The notes: generated from the letters alone by a model not told the origin. 64,000 nucleotides of DNA from Paracidovorax avenae (GCF_040892545.1 NZ_CP156079.1:1302001-1366000); one strand, 5' to 3'. Positions 1 through 10,138 are shown, counted from the first letter of the stretch. Program-made: numbers and translations.

Positions 1-459
1 GGCTCCCACCAGGGCGCCAAGATGTTCATCTTCGACGCGGCGATGCAGTACATGGCGCAGAACACGCCCACCGTGATCTTCGCCGGCGAGGAGTACGGCA
101 CCGGCTCCAGCCGCGACTGGGCGGCCAAGGGCACGCAACTGCTGGGCATCAAGGCGGTGGTCGCGCGCAGCTTCGAGCGCATCCACCGCTCCAACCTCGT
201 GGGCATGGGCGTGCTGCCCCTGCAGTTCCGGGGCGCGGACTCCTGGGAGTCCCTGGGGCTGCGGGGCGACGAAACCATCGATGTGGTGCCGGATCCGGCG
301 CTCACGCCGCAGAGCGATGCGCGGCTCGTGATCCGCCGTGCCGACGGCTCGCAGCAGGAGGTGACGGTGACGCTGCGCATCGATACTCCCATCGAGGTGG
401 ACTACTACCGGGCCGGAGGTATCCTGCCCTACGTGCTGCGCCAGCTGCTGACCGCCTGA
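1..459 (+). CDS. acnA: Aconitate hydratase, C-terminal fragment (5' end outside window)
   Basis: The frame is open from the first base and ends at 459, giving the last 152 residues of an aconitase. This is the C-terminal swivel domain, which closes over the 4Fe-4S active site of the TCA-cycle enzyme that interconverts citrate and isocitrate. The segment [16 protein letters not shown] is the family's conserved substrate-binding stretch, with Ser-Ser-Arg contacting citrate in known aconitases. It is followed by the conserved [22 protein letters not shown] stretch, shortened here to its start [12 protein letters not shown]. The iron-sulfur cysteines lie upstream of the window. AcnA is preferred over AcnB because AcnB carries its swivel domain at the other end. 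The assignment to aconitase is firm; a close paralogue such as 2-methylaconitate-forming AcnD cannot be fully excluded from this part alone. Confidence 0.9.
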   Translation, partial: GSHQGAKMFIFDAAMQYMAQNTPTVIFAGEEYGTGSSRDWAAKGTQLLGIKAVVARSFERIHRSNLVGMGVLPLQFRGADSWESLGLRGDETIDVVPDPALTPQSDARLVIRRADGSQQEVTVTLRIDTPIEVDYYRAGGILPYVLRQLLTA

Positions 460-516
460 CGAGCGCGCTGCCGGGCGGACCGGCGGCAGCCAGCCGCCCT
501 GCGGGATCGATACACT

Positions 517-550
517 TGTGACGATATGTTCAAGGCATGAATTCGTCACA
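517..550. repeat. Inverted repeat with 8-base arms upstream of the first GGDEF-EAL gene
   Basis: TGTGACGA at 517-524 is the exact reverse complement of TCGTCACA at 543-550, with 18 bases between. It lies 24 bases before the start codon of the cyclic-di-GMP gene at 574 and could be an operator or a leader hairpin. The spacing is wrong for a CRP site. Its function is not known. Confidence 0.45.
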
Positions 551-573
551 GCCGGCCACTTCGACCCCCTTCC

Positions 574-3500
574 ATGCGCCTGTTCCGCCCGCCGTCTGCC
601 GGTTCTTTCCGCCGCGCCCTGTTTTCCGAAAGCCCGGCGGTCACCGCCGTGCTGGTGGCGGCCGGCATGGCGGCGATGTTCATCCCCGTCATGCAACTGC
701 TGGGCACGGGACTGGGCGGCCCCCACGGCCTCGAGCAGTTCCTGGACATGGTGGCGGTGCTGATCGGCGTGCTGGCCGTGTCGGTGTCGCTGCACATGCT
801 GGATGAGAGCGCGCAGGGCCGCGCCAACATCCTGGTGGCGGGCCTGGCGACCGCTGCCGTCTGCAATTTCTTCCACGGCGTCCTGTCGCACCAGCCGCTT
901 GGCACGGGCCAGGACGCGCAGGCGGCGGTTTCGCATTATTTTTCCTTCTGGGGACACGGCGTGGAAGCGGTGACGCTGCTGCTGTTCGCGGCACGCGCCT
1001 CGGCCGCGGGCCCCGGCATGGCCTGGGCCCTGGTGTCGGCCCTGCTGTCCCTGGTCATTGTCTGGACGGCCACGACGGAAGGCCCTCGCGACTGGCTGGT
1101 CGCTTCGGGCCATGCGCCGCTGCGTGTCGCCGCCCTGGTGTCCGGCGCGATCATGGTCCTGTCCGCCGGACTGTTCTACGGCATGCGCCAGCGTCGCGCG
1201 GACGCGGCGGTGCCGCGCCACGGCCGGCGCCGCACGATGGCCGCCGCCGCGGTGGCGATGGCGATGGCGCAGTTTCTGCTGGCGCTGCCGCCGGACCGGT
1301 TCCTCTGGTCCCGCATGCTGGCCCATGCCCTGCATGTCGTGGGCTACGCGCTGCTCTTCCAGGCGGTGTTCATCGCCGGTGTCCGCATGCCCTATGCCCG
1401 GCTGAGGGAAGCGGAGTCCCGCCTGCGCGAAAGCGAGTCGCGTCTGCAACTGCTCGGCCGCAACCTGCCCGACAGCGTGCTCTACCAGATGGTCCGGGAG
1501 CCCGACGGCCGGCGCCGGTTCGTCCACATGGGCGAGGCGCTGGAGCGGCTCGTGGGAGTGCGCGCCGCCGACGTCATGGAGGATGCGCAGCGACTGTTCG
1601 ACCGCATCGATCCCGAAGACCGGGCGGCCCAGGCCGAGGCGGATGAAGCCTCCTACCGAACGATGGGCGTGGGGGAGTCGGTGGTGCGGATGCGGCGCAT
1701 GGACGGCGCGCCGCGGTGGATACGGCTGAGCTCCTCGCCGCGGCTGCTGAAGGGTGGAAGCGGCCGGGTCATCTGGGACGGCGTGCTCACCGACGTGACG
1801 GAGCAGCGGGAGGCGCAGGATCTGAGCCGGGCGCACGAAATCCAGCTCGCCAGCCTGCTGGGCCGCATGCCGGGGGGCATCTCCCGGCTCGACCGCGATC
1901 TGCGCATCCTCTACGTGAATCCGTCGCAGGCCCAGTGGCTGCGGCGCACCCCGCAGGAACTGGAAGGGCGGCTCGTTGCCGAAGTCCTGTCCGCGGAACT
2001 CGTGCAGTCTTTGCATCCGCATCTGCTGCAGGCCTTGCAGGGGCAGCCGGTGGTGTTCGACTACCGTTCGCCCTACAGCGGGGGAGGCCCGGAGTTCTTC
2101 CACACCACCATCATTCCCGAGACTGGGCCGGACGGGCGCGTCGTGGCGATCATGGTGTTCGCCGTCGACGTGACGGAACAGAAGCACCTGGCGCTGGAAC
2201 TGGGCCAGCAGCGGTCCCGGCTCGCCAGCCTCGTCAACGCCATTCCGGACGTGGTGTTCCTCAAGGATGCGTCCGGGCGCTACCTGTCCTGCAACCCGGT
2301 GTTCGAGCGCTACCTGGGCCGGCGCGAGCGCGACATCGTCGGCCTGGGCGACGAGGAACTGCTGACTCCCATCGAAGCCGCCCGCGTGCGCCAGCTCGAC
2401 GAGCGGGCGATGGCCGCCTGGCAGCCCGTGGTGTACGAGGAAACGCTCACCTTCGCCGAAGACGGCTATGCCGGCTACTTCGAGACCATCAAGACCCCGA
2501 TCCGCGACATGCACGGGCACGTCACGGGGCTGCTCAGCGTGAGCCGCGACATCACCGACCGCAAGAAGGCCGAGCAGCAGATCGAGCTGCTGGCCTTCTT
2601 CGACGCCCTGACCGGGCTGCCGAACCGGCGCCTGCTGCTGGACCGCCTGCAGCGGGCCGGTGCCGCCTGCCAGCGCAACGAGAAGCTGGGCGCGCTGCTT
2701 TTCATCGACCTGGACAACTTCAAGGACCTCAACGACACCCTCGGCCACGACATGGGAGACCGCCTGCTCGTGCAGGTGGCGCAGCGGCTGCAGGAGTGCG
2801 TCCGCACCTCCGATACCGTCGCCCGTTTCGGCGGCGACGAATTCGTGGTCATGCTCGAAGGCCTGGACGCCGACACCGCGCAGGCGGCGCTGCAGGCCGA
2901 ACAGGTCGCGGAGAAACTGCTGGCCCAGCTCAACCGGCCCTTCGAGATGGGAGCGCAGCAGCACTACAGCACGCCGAGCATCGGCATCACCCTCTTCGGC
3001 GACCAGCGGCGCAGCGTGGACGAACTGCTCAAGCGCGCCGACCTGGCCATGTACCAGGCCAAGGCGGCCGGGCGGAACACCCAGCGGTTCTTCGATCCGG
3101 ACATGCAGGCCCAGGTGACGGCGCGCTCGCAGCTGGAGTCGGACCTCCGCCAGGGCATCGCGCGGCAGGAGCTCACCGTGCACCTGCAGCCCATCGTGGA
3201 CGGCAGCACGCGCCTGTGCGGTGCGGAAGCGCTGGTGCGCTGGCGGCATCCCGTGAAGGGCCTGGTGAGCCCGGCCGACTTCATCCCGCTCGCCGAAGAG
3301 ACCGGTCTCATCCTTCCGCTGGGCCGGCAGGTGCTGCAGGCCGCGTGCGAGCAGCTCGTGCGCTGGGCGGCCCATCCCGCCACGGCCGCTTTCACCATCG
3401 CGGTGAACGTGAGCGCCCGGCAGTTCCGCCAGCCCGATTTCGTCGCGGAGGTCCTGGGAACGCTCGCGGGTACCGGGGCCAATCCGCAGCGGCTCAAGCT

Positions 3501-3936
3501 CGAGCTCACCGAAAGCCTGCTGCTGGGCGACGTGGAAGACACGATCGGCCGCATGGCGCAGCTCAAGCGGGTCGGCGTGGGCTTCGCGCTGGACGATTTC
3601 GGCACCGGGTACTCGTCGCTGAGCTACCTCAAGCGGCTTCCCCTGGACCTGGTGAAGATCGACCAGAGCTTCGTGCGCGATGTGCTCACCGACCCCAACG
3701 ACGCCGCCATCGTCCGCACCATCCTGGCGCTGGCCAAGAGCCTCGACCTGCAGGTCGTGGCCGAAGGTGTGGAAACCGCGGGCCAGCTGAGCTTCCTCAA
3801 GCTGCACGGCTGCGAAGGCTTCCAGGGCTACCTGTTCGGCAGGCCGGTGCCGATGGAGGCCTTCGAGCGCGAGCACGACCTTCCGGTTCCAGCAGAGCCT
3901 GACGCGGCCCGCGGAACCGCCGGCGCGGTGCTCTGA
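574..3936 (+). CDS. Membrane-bound PAS-GGDEF-EAL cyclic-di-GMP protein
   Basis: A 1120-residue bifunctional-type cyclic-di-GMP enzyme. Residues about 20-275 hold some eight hydrophobic helices with paired His residues, resembling the MASE3 sensory membrane domain. Three PAS-like domains follow (about 290-410, 425-540 and 545-665). A GGDEF domain carries RFGGDEF at 751-757, with an inhibitory-site RxxD motif (RTSD) five residues before it. An EAL domain (E885-A-L) keeps the later catalytic motifs ELTES, DDFGTGYSSL and KID. Both diguanylate cyclase and phosphodiesterase activities are therefore possible; which dominates cannot be read from sequence. The ATG at 574 is chosen because it gives a basic N-terminus before the first helix. 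The next gene starts two bases after the stop, so the two are probably co-transcribed. Confidence 0.93.
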   Translation: MRLFRPPSAGSFRRALFSESPAVTAVLVAAGMAAMFIPVMQLLGTGLGGPHGLEQFLDMVAVLIGVLAVSVSLHMLDESAQGRANILVAGLATAAVCNFFHGVLSHQPLGTGQDAQAAVSHYFSFWGHGVEAVTLLLFAARASAAGPGMAWALVSALLSLVIVWTATTEGPRDWLVASGHAPLRVAALVSGAIMVLSAGLFYGMRQRRADAAVPRHGRRRTMAAAAVAMAMAQFLLALPPDRFLWSRMLAHALHVVGYALLFQAVFIAGVRMPYARLREAESRLRESESRLQLLGRNLPDSVLYQMVREPDGRRRFVHMGEALERLVGVRAADVMEDAQRLFDRIDPEDRAAQAEADEASYRTMGVGESVVRMRRMDGAPRWIRLSSSPRLLKGGSGRVIWDGVLTDVTEQREAQDLSRAHEIQLASLLGRMPGGISRLDRDLRILYVNPSQAQWLRRTPQELEGRLVAEVLSAELVQSLHPHLLQALQGQPVVFDYRSPYSGGGPEFFHTTIIPETGPDGRVVAIMVFAVDVTEQKHLALELGQQRSRLASLVNAIPDVVFLKDASGRYLSCNPVFERYLGRRERDIVGLGDEELLTPIEAARVRQLDERAMAAWQPVVYEETLTFAEDGYAGYFETIKTPIRDMHGHVTGLLSVSRDITDRKKAEQQIELLAFFDALTGLPNRRLLLDRLQRAGAACQRNEKLGALLFIDLDNFKDLNDTLGHDMGDRLLVQVAQRLQECVRTSDTVARFGGDEFVVMLEGLDADTAQAALQAEQVAEKLLAQLNRPFEMGAQQHYSTPSIGITLFGDQRRSVDELLKRADLAMYQAKAAGRNTQRFFDPDMQAQVTARSQLESDLRQGIARQELTVHLQPIVDGSTRLCGAEALVRWRHPVKGLVSPADFIPLAEETGLILPLGRQVLQAACEQLVRWAAHPATAAFTIAVNVSARQFRQPDFVAEVLGTLAGTGANPQRLKLELTESLLLGDVEDTIGRMAQLKRVGVGFALDDFGTGYSSLSYLKRLPLDLVKIDQSFVRDVLTDPNDAAIVRTILALAKSLDLQVVAEGVETAGQLSFLKLHGCEGFQGYLFGRPVPMEAFEREHDLPVPAEPDAARGTAGAVL

Positions 3937-3938
3937 AC

Positions 3939-6491
3939 ATGCGCATCGGGTGGATCGATTCCGCCGCGGACGGCGAGAGCTCCGCGGCAGCAGCGTCCCT
4001 GGCATCGGAGGGCGGGCACTGGGGGCATGCATGGGACGTGGTTCCTGTGCCCTGGACGTCGATGCGCGACGGGCCCGGCCCGGGCGCCGGGTTCGACGCC
4101 GTGGTGCTGGTGCCGCCCCTGCACGCGGTGACACTGCCCGCATGGTCCGTACAGCCCGGCCGGCGCCTGCCGCTGCTGCTGTATCTCGACGCGCAGCCCC
4201 AGCAGGAAGCCCTGGCGGCCCGGGCGCTGCGCGCCGGCCCCGGAGACTACGTCCTGCGCTCAGGCCCGGGTGACGGCACGATGCGCGACCTCTCCCTGCG
4301 ACTGTCGGCCCTGCTGGCTGCCTGCGAGCGGGGCGGCATCGACGGGATGCGGCAGGGGGTGGCCCGGCCGGACGGGGACGGGGCCGCCAGCCCTCCCGGT
4401 CATGCCGCCTCACCGGAAATGCTGCGCACGGCACTCGACCACATGGCGTCCGGCCTGCTCATCCTCGGGGCGGACCGCCGCGTGCGCTTCTACAACGACC
4501 GCCTGCCGGAGATACTCGACCTTCCGCGCACCTTGCTCGATGCCGCTCCCACTCTCGCGGAAGTGAAGCAATGGCAGGCGCAGCGCGGCGATTTCGGGCC
4601 GGGCTTCGAGCGGGTGGACGAGCGGGGACGCCCGTACGTGGAGAGCGGCGACGCCCTTCCGCCCCCCGGCGTCTATTGGCGCAAGACACCCGACGGCCGC
4701 ATGCTCGAGGTCTTCACCGCGCCCCTGCCGGGCGGGGAGTGGCTGCGCACCTTTTCCGACGTGACCCCGCACATGCTCCTGCAGTCGGAACTGCGCCTCA
4801 GCGAGGCACGGTTCCGCAGCCTGTGCGATCTGTCGTCCGACTGGTACTGGGAGCAGGATGCAGAGCACCGTTTCGTCCACGTCAACCAGGGCCTCAAAGG
4901 CCTGGGCATTTCACCGGAGGAAGTGGTCGGCCGGGCACGGTGGGAACTGGGCGCCTCCAATCTCTCCGCGCAGGACTGGGTGGAGCACCGGCGCCTCCTG
5001 GCGGCGCGCCAGCCCTTCCGGGACCTGGAGCTGCAGCGTACCGCGGCCGACGGTCGCGTGTATTGGGTGTCCGTGAGCGGGATCCCGGTCTTCAGCGCGG
5101 ACGGCGCCTTCCAGGGCTACCGGGGCGTGGGCCGGGACATCACCGAGCGCAAGCGCGTGGATGCGGAAATCGAACGCCTGGCGTTCTTCGATCCGCTGAC
5201 CGGGCTGCCCAACCGGCGCCTGCTCACCGACCGCCTGCACCGCGCCATCGCCACGGCGGCGCAGGAGCGCAGCCACGGCGCGCTGCTCTTCCTCGACCTG
5301 GACAACTTCAAGGACCTCAACGACACGCTCGGGCACGACATGGGCGACCGCCTGCTCGTGCAGGCGGCGCAGCGCCTGCTCGCCTGCGTCGGTGCAGGCG
5401 ATACGGTGAGCCGGTTCGGCGGCGACGAATTCGTGGTGCTGGCAGAAAGCCTGCCGGGCGACATGCACCGGGCCCGCGCCGACGCGGCCGTGCTGGCCAA
5501 CCGGATCACCGCGGCGCTGGGCAGGCCCTACGCGGTCGGGGGGATGGGATACCACCACAGCACGCCCAGCATCGGGCTGGCGCTGTTCGGTGGCGGCGCC
5601 GGGGACACGGCCGGCGTGGACGACCTGCTCAAGCATGCCGATCTCGCCATGTACCAGGCCAAGGCCGCGGGGCGCAACACGATCCGCTTCTTCGATCCCT
5701 CGATGCTGCAGGCGGTGCTCGCGCGCGCGGCGCTCGAGTCGGAGTTGCGGCTCGCCCTCGAATCGGACGAACTCCTGCTGCACTACCAGCCCCTGGTCAA
5801 CGGCGACGGCAGCATGCTGGGCGCGGAGGCGCTGGTGCGCTGGCGCCACCCGCAGCGCGGCCTGGTGATGCCCGGGGAATTCATCCCGGCGGCCGAGCAG
5901 GGCGGGCTGATCATCCCGCTGGGGCAATGGGTCCTGGAGAAGGCCTGTGCCCAGTTGGTGGCCTGGAGCCGGAGCGCTGCCACGGCACAGCTCGTGCTTG
6001 CGGTGAACGTGAGCGTGCGCCAGTTCCGCCAGCCCGATTTCGTGGACCGGTTGCTGCAGACGCTGCGCCGCAGCGGAGCGCAGCCGCGGCTGCTCAAGAT
6101 CGAACTCACCGAAAGCCTGCTCATGGCGGACGTGGAGGAAGTGATTGCGCGCATGGAGCAGCTGCGTGCGCACGGGGTGGGCTTTGCCATCGACGATTTC
6201 GGCACGGGTTACTCGTCGCTCGCCTACCTCAAGCGGCTGCCGCTGGACCAGCTCAAGATCGACCAGAGCTTCGTGCGCGATGTGCTGACCGACCCCAACG
6301 ATGCCGCCATCGTGCGGACCATCCTTGCGCTGGCCCGCAGCCTCGACCTGGAGGTGGTCGCCGAAGGGGTGGAGACCACGGGCCAGCTGAAATTCCTGCA
6401 GCGCCACGGCTGCAAGGCGTTCCAGGGCCACCTCTTCGGGCGGCCGGCGCCGGCCGCCGTACTGGAGCGGGCGCTGCGCCCGGCCTTCTGA
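3939..6491 (+). CDS. Cytoplasmic PAS-GGDEF-EAL protein with receiver-like N-terminus
   Basis: An 850-residue partner of the preceding gene, starting two bases after it. No membrane segment is visible. Residues 1-125 look like a degenerate response-regulator receiver fold: a hydrophobic strand DAVVLVPP stands where the phospho-accepting Asp would be, so phosphorylation looks unlikely (inference). A PAS_7-type domain (about 150-265) and a PAS domain (about 280-400) follow. The GGDEF motif is at 494-498, but the inhibitory RxxD position reads GAGD, so the product-inhibition site is missing. The EAL domain (E630-A-L) retains ELTES, DDFGTGYSSL and KID. The C-terminal half is strikingly similar to the upstream protein at both protein and DNA level, pointing to tandem duplication. 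Confidence 0.93.
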   Translation: MRIGWIDSAADGESSAAAASLASEGGHWGHAWDVVPVPWTSMRDGPGPGAGFDAVVLVPPLHAVTLPAWSVQPGRRLPLLLYLDAQPQQEALAARALRAGPGDYVLRSGPGDGTMRDLSLRLSALLAACERGGIDGMRQGVARPDGDGAASPPGHAASPEMLRTALDHMASGLLILGADRRVRFYNDRLPEILDLPRTLLDAAPTLAEVKQWQAQRGDFGPGFERVDERGRPYVESGDALPPPGVYWRKTPDGRMLEVFTAPLPGGEWLRTFSDVTPHMLLQSELRLSEARFRSLCDLSSDWYWEQDAEHRFVHVNQGLKGLGISPEEVVGRARWELGASNLSAQDWVEHRRLLAARQPFRDLELQRTAADGRVYWVSVSGIPVFSADGAFQGYRGVGRDITERKRVDAEIERLAFFDPLTGLPNRRLLTDRLHRAIATAAQERSHGALLFLDLDNFKDLNDTLGHDMGDRLLVQAAQRLLACVGAGDTVSRFGGDEFVVLAESLPGDMHRARADAAVLANRITAALGRPYAVGGMGYHHSTPSIGLALFGGGAGDTAGVDDLLKHADLAMYQAKAAGRNTIRFFDPSMLQAVLARAALESELRLALESDELLLHYQPLVNGDGSMLGAEALVRWRHPQRGLVMPGEFIPAAEQGGLIIPLGQWVLEKACAQLVAWSRSAATAQLVLAVNVSVRQFRQPDFVDRLLQTLRRSGAQPRLLKIELTESLLMADVEEVIARMEQLRAHGVGFAIDDFGTGYSSLAYLKRLPLDQLKIDQSFVRDVLTDPNDAAIVRTILALARSLDLEVVAEGVETTGQLKFLQRHGCKAFQGHLFGRPAPAAVLERALRPAF

Positions 6492-6564
6492 TCCGCCGCC
6501 GCGGCGGGGCCTGGCTTTGACCTGCCTCGACCCCGGGGCGCGGGGGAGCCCGCACAATCGGCCC

Positions 6565-7803
6565 ATGCAACACACACGACAGACCGTGCTTCTGGTCGCG
6601 GGCGGCGGTATCGGTGGCCTGTCCGCGGCCCTGGCCGGCTCGCGCGCGGGCTGGTCGGTGGACCTGTACGAGCGCGCTCCCGTTTTCAGCGAAGTGGGCG
6701 CGGGCGTGCAGCTCGGGCCGAATGCGGTGAGGCTGCTGCATGCCTGGGGACTGGAGCCTGCCCTGCAGGCTGTCGCCGCGTATCCCGACAGGCTGCAGGT
6801 GCGCAGCGCGCTGGATGGCCGGGTGCTGGCGGCCATGCCGCTGGGCACGGCCATCGCGTCCCGCTACGGAGCGCCCTACGTGGCCATCCACCGCGCGGAC
6901 CTGCATGGCCTGCTGCTGGAGGCCGTGCGCGGGCGGTCCGGCGTCGAGCTGCATCTCGGCGAGACCATCGCGGACCATGGGGAGCATGCAGCGGGGGTCA
7001 CGCTGCGCACGGTGGCGGGGCACCCGGTGCAGGGGACCGCCTTCGTCGGTGCCGACGGACTGCGCAGCGCCACGCGCGCCCGGATGCTGGGCGCGGAGCC
7101 CGCGCGGATATCCGGCCATCTGGCCTACCGGACGGTGGTGCCGCAGCAGGCGCTGCCCGAGCGCCTGCGCACCACGCAGGTCACGGCCTGGCTCGGGCCG
7201 GGCCTGCATGTGGTCCAGTATCCGGTGCGCCGCGGCGAACTCATGAACATCGTTGCCATCCGCCATGGACGGGCGCCGGAGGACCTCGACCACTGGGACC
7301 ATGCCGGCAACGCGGGGGACCTGGAAGGGGCGCTGCGGCTCGCCTGCGCGGCGCTGCAGGACCTGGTGCGCGCGGTGCCGCAGGCGGGCGGCGGCTGGCG
7401 CCTCTGGCCGCTGTCCGACCGGTCTCCGCTGGCCGGGCCGCACGAGATGGCGCGCGGCAGGGTGGCCCTGCTGGGCGACGCCGCCCATCCGATGCGGCCC
7501 TATCTGGCCCAGGGCGCCGGCATGGCGATCGAGGATGCCGCAGCGCTCGGGCTCGCCCTGTCCGGTGGCGGCGACGATGTGCCGCGCCGCCTGGCGCGCT
7601 ACGCTGCCGGACGGTGGCAGCGCAACGCGCGCGTGCAGTCCAGGGCCGAACGCAATGGCAGGATCTTCCATGCCAGGGGCCCCCTGCGCTGGGCCCGCGA
7701 CGCCTCCCTGCGCCTGTTCGGAGCGCGCCTGCTCGACCAGCCCTGGCTTTACCGGGGCGATGCCGTGGACGCGATGACCGCGGGTGCCGGCAGCAGCCGG
7801 TAG
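6565..7803 (+). CDS. FAD-dependent aromatic-ring monooxygenase
   Basis: A 412-residue group A flavoprotein monooxygenase, of the kind that hydroxylates aromatic acids with NAD(P)H and O2. The N-terminus has the FAD Rossmann motif GGGIGGLSAA. The family's DG motif appears as GADGLRSATR, and the GD motif as GDAAHPMRPYLAQGAGMAIED. It resembles salicylate or 3-hydroxybenzoate hydroxylases more than kynurenine 3-monooxygenase, but the substrate is not readable. ATG 6565 is preferred to an in-frame TTG at 6517 because it puts the Rossmann motif at the usual distance from the N-terminus. It converges on the kynurenine operon, which makes a role in tryptophan or aromatic catabolism worth testing but not shown. 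Confidence 0.85.
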   Translation: MQHTRQTVLLVAGGGIGGLSAALAGSRAGWSVDLYERAPVFSEVGAGVQLGPNAVRLLHAWGLEPALQAVAAYPDRLQVRSALDGRVLAAMPLGTAIASRYGAPYVAIHRADLHGLLLEAVRGRSGVELHLGETIADHGEHAAGVTLRTVAGHPVQGTAFVGADGLRSATRARMLGAEPARISGHLAYRTVVPQQALPERLRTTQVTAWLGPGLHVVQYPVRRGELMNIVAIRHGRAPEDLDHWDHAGNAGDLEGALRLACAALQDLVRAVPQAGGGWRLWPLSDRSPLAGPHEMARGRVALLGDAAHPMRPYLAQGAGMAIEDAAALGLALSGGGDDVPRRLARYAAGRWQRNARVQSRAERNGRIFHARGPLRWARDASLRLFGARLLDQPWLYRGDAVDAMTAGAGSSR

Positions 7804-7852
7804 GCGAGCGCGCCTGCAGCGAGCCGCATGGCCCAGGGCGACTCCAGGGGAG

Positions 7853-8758
7853 TCAGAGGCTCGTGCGCAGCTTCCAGATCTCCGGAAACAGCACCACGTC
7901 CAGCATGCGCCGCAGGTAGCTCACGCCGCCCGTGCCGCCGGTGCCTCGCTTGAAGCCGATCACGCGCTCCACCGTGGTCACGTGGCGGAATCGCCAGAGG
8001 CGGAAGGCATCTTCCAGGTCAGTGAGCTTCTCGCCCAGCTGGTAGAGGTCCCAGTAGCGCTGTGTGTCGCGATAGACCGCGAGCCAGGCCCCCTCCACCG
8101 CATCGCTCTCGGCATAGGGCTGCGTCCAGTCGCGGTCCGTGTGGCTCGCGGGCACGGGAATGCCCCTGCGGGCCAGCAGGCGCAGTGCCTCGTCGTAGAG
8201 CGAGGGCGCTTCGTAGGCGGCCTGCACCTGCGCGAGCAGGTCCGGCCGGTGCGCATGAGGCTTGAGCATCGCCGCGTTCTTGTTGCCCAGCGAGAACTCG
8301 ATGCAGCGGTACTGGTAGCTCTGGAAGCCGCTCGACTGCGCGAGGTAGGGCCGGATGGCGCTGTACTCGGGCGGCGTCATCGTGGCCAGCACGTCCCAGG
8401 CATGGACCAGCTGTTCCATGATCTTGGACACCCGGGCCAGCATCTTGAAGGCCGGCGGCAGGTCGCCCTGCGCCACATGGTCGATCGCGGCGCGCAGCTC
8501 GTGCAGCATGAGCTTCATCCACAGCTCGCTGGTCTGGTGCTGCACGATGAAGAGCATCTCGTTGTGGTTGGGCGAGAGCGGCTTCTGCGCGTTCAGGATC
8601 GCATCGAGCTGCAGGTAGTCGCCATAGCTCATGTCGCGGCTGAAGTCGAGCTGTGCGCGCTCCTCGTGCACGATGGCTTCGGGGCGGGACGCATGCGCCG
8701 AAGGGGCGGGGGCTGCTGACGGAGGCGTGCTGGATGCTTGCGTGGCGTGGGGGCACAT
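7853..8758 (-). CDS. kynA: Tryptophan 2,3-dioxygenase
   Basis: A 301-residue haem dioxygenase that opens the indole ring of L-tryptophan to N-formylkynurenine, the first step of the kynurenine pathway. Recognisable family segments are [34 protein letters not shown] (substrate- and haem-pocket region) and, near the end, [18 protein letters not shown], where the RHV histidine is the expected haem ligand. The open frame continues upstream, but the ATG at 8758 gives the normal N-terminus and sits 23 bases after kynU. It is the last gene of the minus-strand kynB-kynU-kynA group. An N-terminal tail of about 35 Ala/Ser/Pro-rich residues precedes the conserved core. Confidence 0.95.
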   Translation of the reverse strand: MCPHATQASSTPPSAAPAPSAHASRPEAIVHEERAQLDFSRDMSYGDYLQLDAILNAQKPLSPNHNEMLFIVQHQTSELWMKLMLHELRAAIDHVAQGDLPPAFKMLARVSKIMEQLVHAWDVLATMTPPEYSAIRPYLAQSSGFQSYQYRCIEFSLGNKNAAMLKPHAHRPDLLAQVQAAYEAPSLYDEALRLLARRGIPVPASHTDRDWTQPYAESDAVEGAWLAVYRDTQRYWDLYQLGEKLTDLEDAFRLWRFRHVTTVERVIGFKRGTGGTGGVSYLRRMLDVVLFPEIWKLRTSL

Positions 8759-8781
8759 GGTGCGATGTCTCCTGCCGGCCT

Positions 8782-10089
8782 TCAGGTCACGGCGTGTTGC
8801 TGGTTGAACTCGGGGCGGCGCCATTCGCCGCTGTCCAGGACGGCGCGCAGGTGCTCCACGGCATTCCACACGTCCTCGAATCCGAGATAGAGCGGGGTGA
8901 GGCCGAAGCGCAGGATGTCCTTGTGCGGTCCCTGGCCGCCGTCGCCCTTGCGGAAGTCGCCGATCACCCCGCGCGCGATCAGCGCCTGCACGATGGCATA
9001 GGCGCCGCTGCCCCGGCCGTCCACGCCCTGGCCTTCATCGCGCGTGAGGCACACCTGGGAGCCGCGCCGCGCGTGCTCGCGGGGCGTCGCCAGGCCCAGG
9101 CCGTGGCCTGCGCAGCGCTCCTCCACCAGGCGGATGAACAGGTCCGTCAGCGCCAGCGATTTCGCGCGCAGCGCCTGCATGCCGCCCAGCGGCTGCGCGG
9201 CAGTGAACACGTCCAGCCCGCATTGCAGTGCCGAGAGGCTGATGATGGGCTGGGTGCCGCACAGGTAGCGGGCGATGCCGGGGGCCGGCTGGTAGTCCGG
9301 CGTGAACGCGAACGGCGCTGCGTGGCCCCACCAGCCCGACAGGGGCTGCCAGAAGCGGTCGGCATGGCGCGGATGCACCCAGACGAACGCCGGGGCGCCG
9401 GGGCCGCCATTGAGGTACTTGTAGCCGCAGCCGATCGAGAAGTCCGCGCCCGCGCCGCGCAGGTCCACCGGCACGGCACCCGCGCTGTGCGCGAGGTCCC
9501 ACACGCAGAGGATGCCCTGCGCATGCGCCGCAGCGGTGACGGCCGCCATGTCGTGCATCGCGCCCGTACGGTAGTTGACATGCGTGAGCATCAGCACCGC
9601 CACGTCGCCCGTGAGCGCGGCAGGAATCTCCTCGGGCTCCACCAGCACCAGTTCCAGGCCGCGCTCGCGGCACAGGCCTTCGGCGATGTAGAGGTCGGTC
9701 GGGAAGTTGCTGCGCTCGCTCACGATGCGGCGGCGCCCGGGCGCGTCCTCGCGGGCGATGTTCAGCGCGGCGCTCAGCACCTTGTAGAGGTTGATGGACG
9801 TGCTGTCCGTGCAGACGACTTCGCCGGCCCCGGCGCCGATCAGCGGCGCGAGCTGGTCGCCCAGGCGCTGCGGCAGGTCGAACCAGCTCGCGGTGTTCCA
9901 CGAGCGGATCAGGTCGGTGCCCCATTCCCGGGACACCACCTCGGCAATGCGCGCGGGGGCGGCCTTCGGCAGCACGCCCAGGGAGTTGCCGTCCAGGTAG
10001 ATCACCCCGTCGGGCAGCTGGAAATGGCCGCGCAGGGAGCGCAGCGGGTCGTGCGCATCCAGGGCGCGGCAGTCGTCGAGTGTGGTCAT
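8782..10089 (-). CDS. kynU: Kynureninase
   Basis: A 435-residue pyridoxal-phosphate enzyme of the aminotransferase class V fold that cleaves kynurenine to anthranilate and alanine. Key segments are [12 protein letters not shown] near the N-terminus, the substrate/PLP region [11 protein letters not shown], the cofactor Asp in [10 protein letters not shown], and [13 protein letters not shown], which holds the PLP Schiff-base lysine. ATG 10089 is preferred to a TTG six bases earlier. It lies between kynB (49-base gap) and tryptophan dioxygenase (23-base gap), so the three steps from tryptophan to anthranilate are encoded together. Confidence 0.96.
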   Translation of the reverse strand: MTTLDDCRALDAHDPLRSLRGHFQLPDGVIYLDGNSLGVLPKAAPARIAEVVSREWGTDLIRSWNTASWFDLPQRLGDQLAPLIGAGAGEVVCTDSTSINLYKVLSAALNIAREDAPGRRRIVSERSNFPTDLYIAEGLCRERGLELVLVEPEEIPAALTGDVAVLMLTHVNYRTGAMHDMAAVTAAAHAQGILCVWDLAHSAGAVPVDLRGAGADFSIGCGYKYLNGGPGAPAFVWVHPRHADRFWQPLSGWWGHAAPFAFTPDYQPAPGIARYLCGTQPIISLSALQCGLDVFTAAQPLGGMQALRAKSLALTDLFIRLVEERCAGHGLGLATPREHARRGSQVCLTRDEGQGVDGRGSGAYAIVQALIARGVIGDFRKGDGGQGPHKDILRFGLTPLYLGFEDVWNAVEHLRAVLDSGEWRRPEFNQQHAVT

Positions 10090-10138
10090 GGTCAAGGGCC
10101 GGGAAAGGATCGGGAATGGGGGCGGCGGGTGGGCCGTG

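Noticed and set aside
517..550. CRP site in front of the first GGDEF-EAL gene
   Set aside because: TGTGA and TCACA are present, but the distance between them is far larger than the six bases CRP needs.
1716..3902. Long Arg/Ala/Pro-rich frame inside the first GGDEF-EAL gene
   Set aside because: A frame shadow of GC-rich coding sequence; low-complexity protein with no domain.
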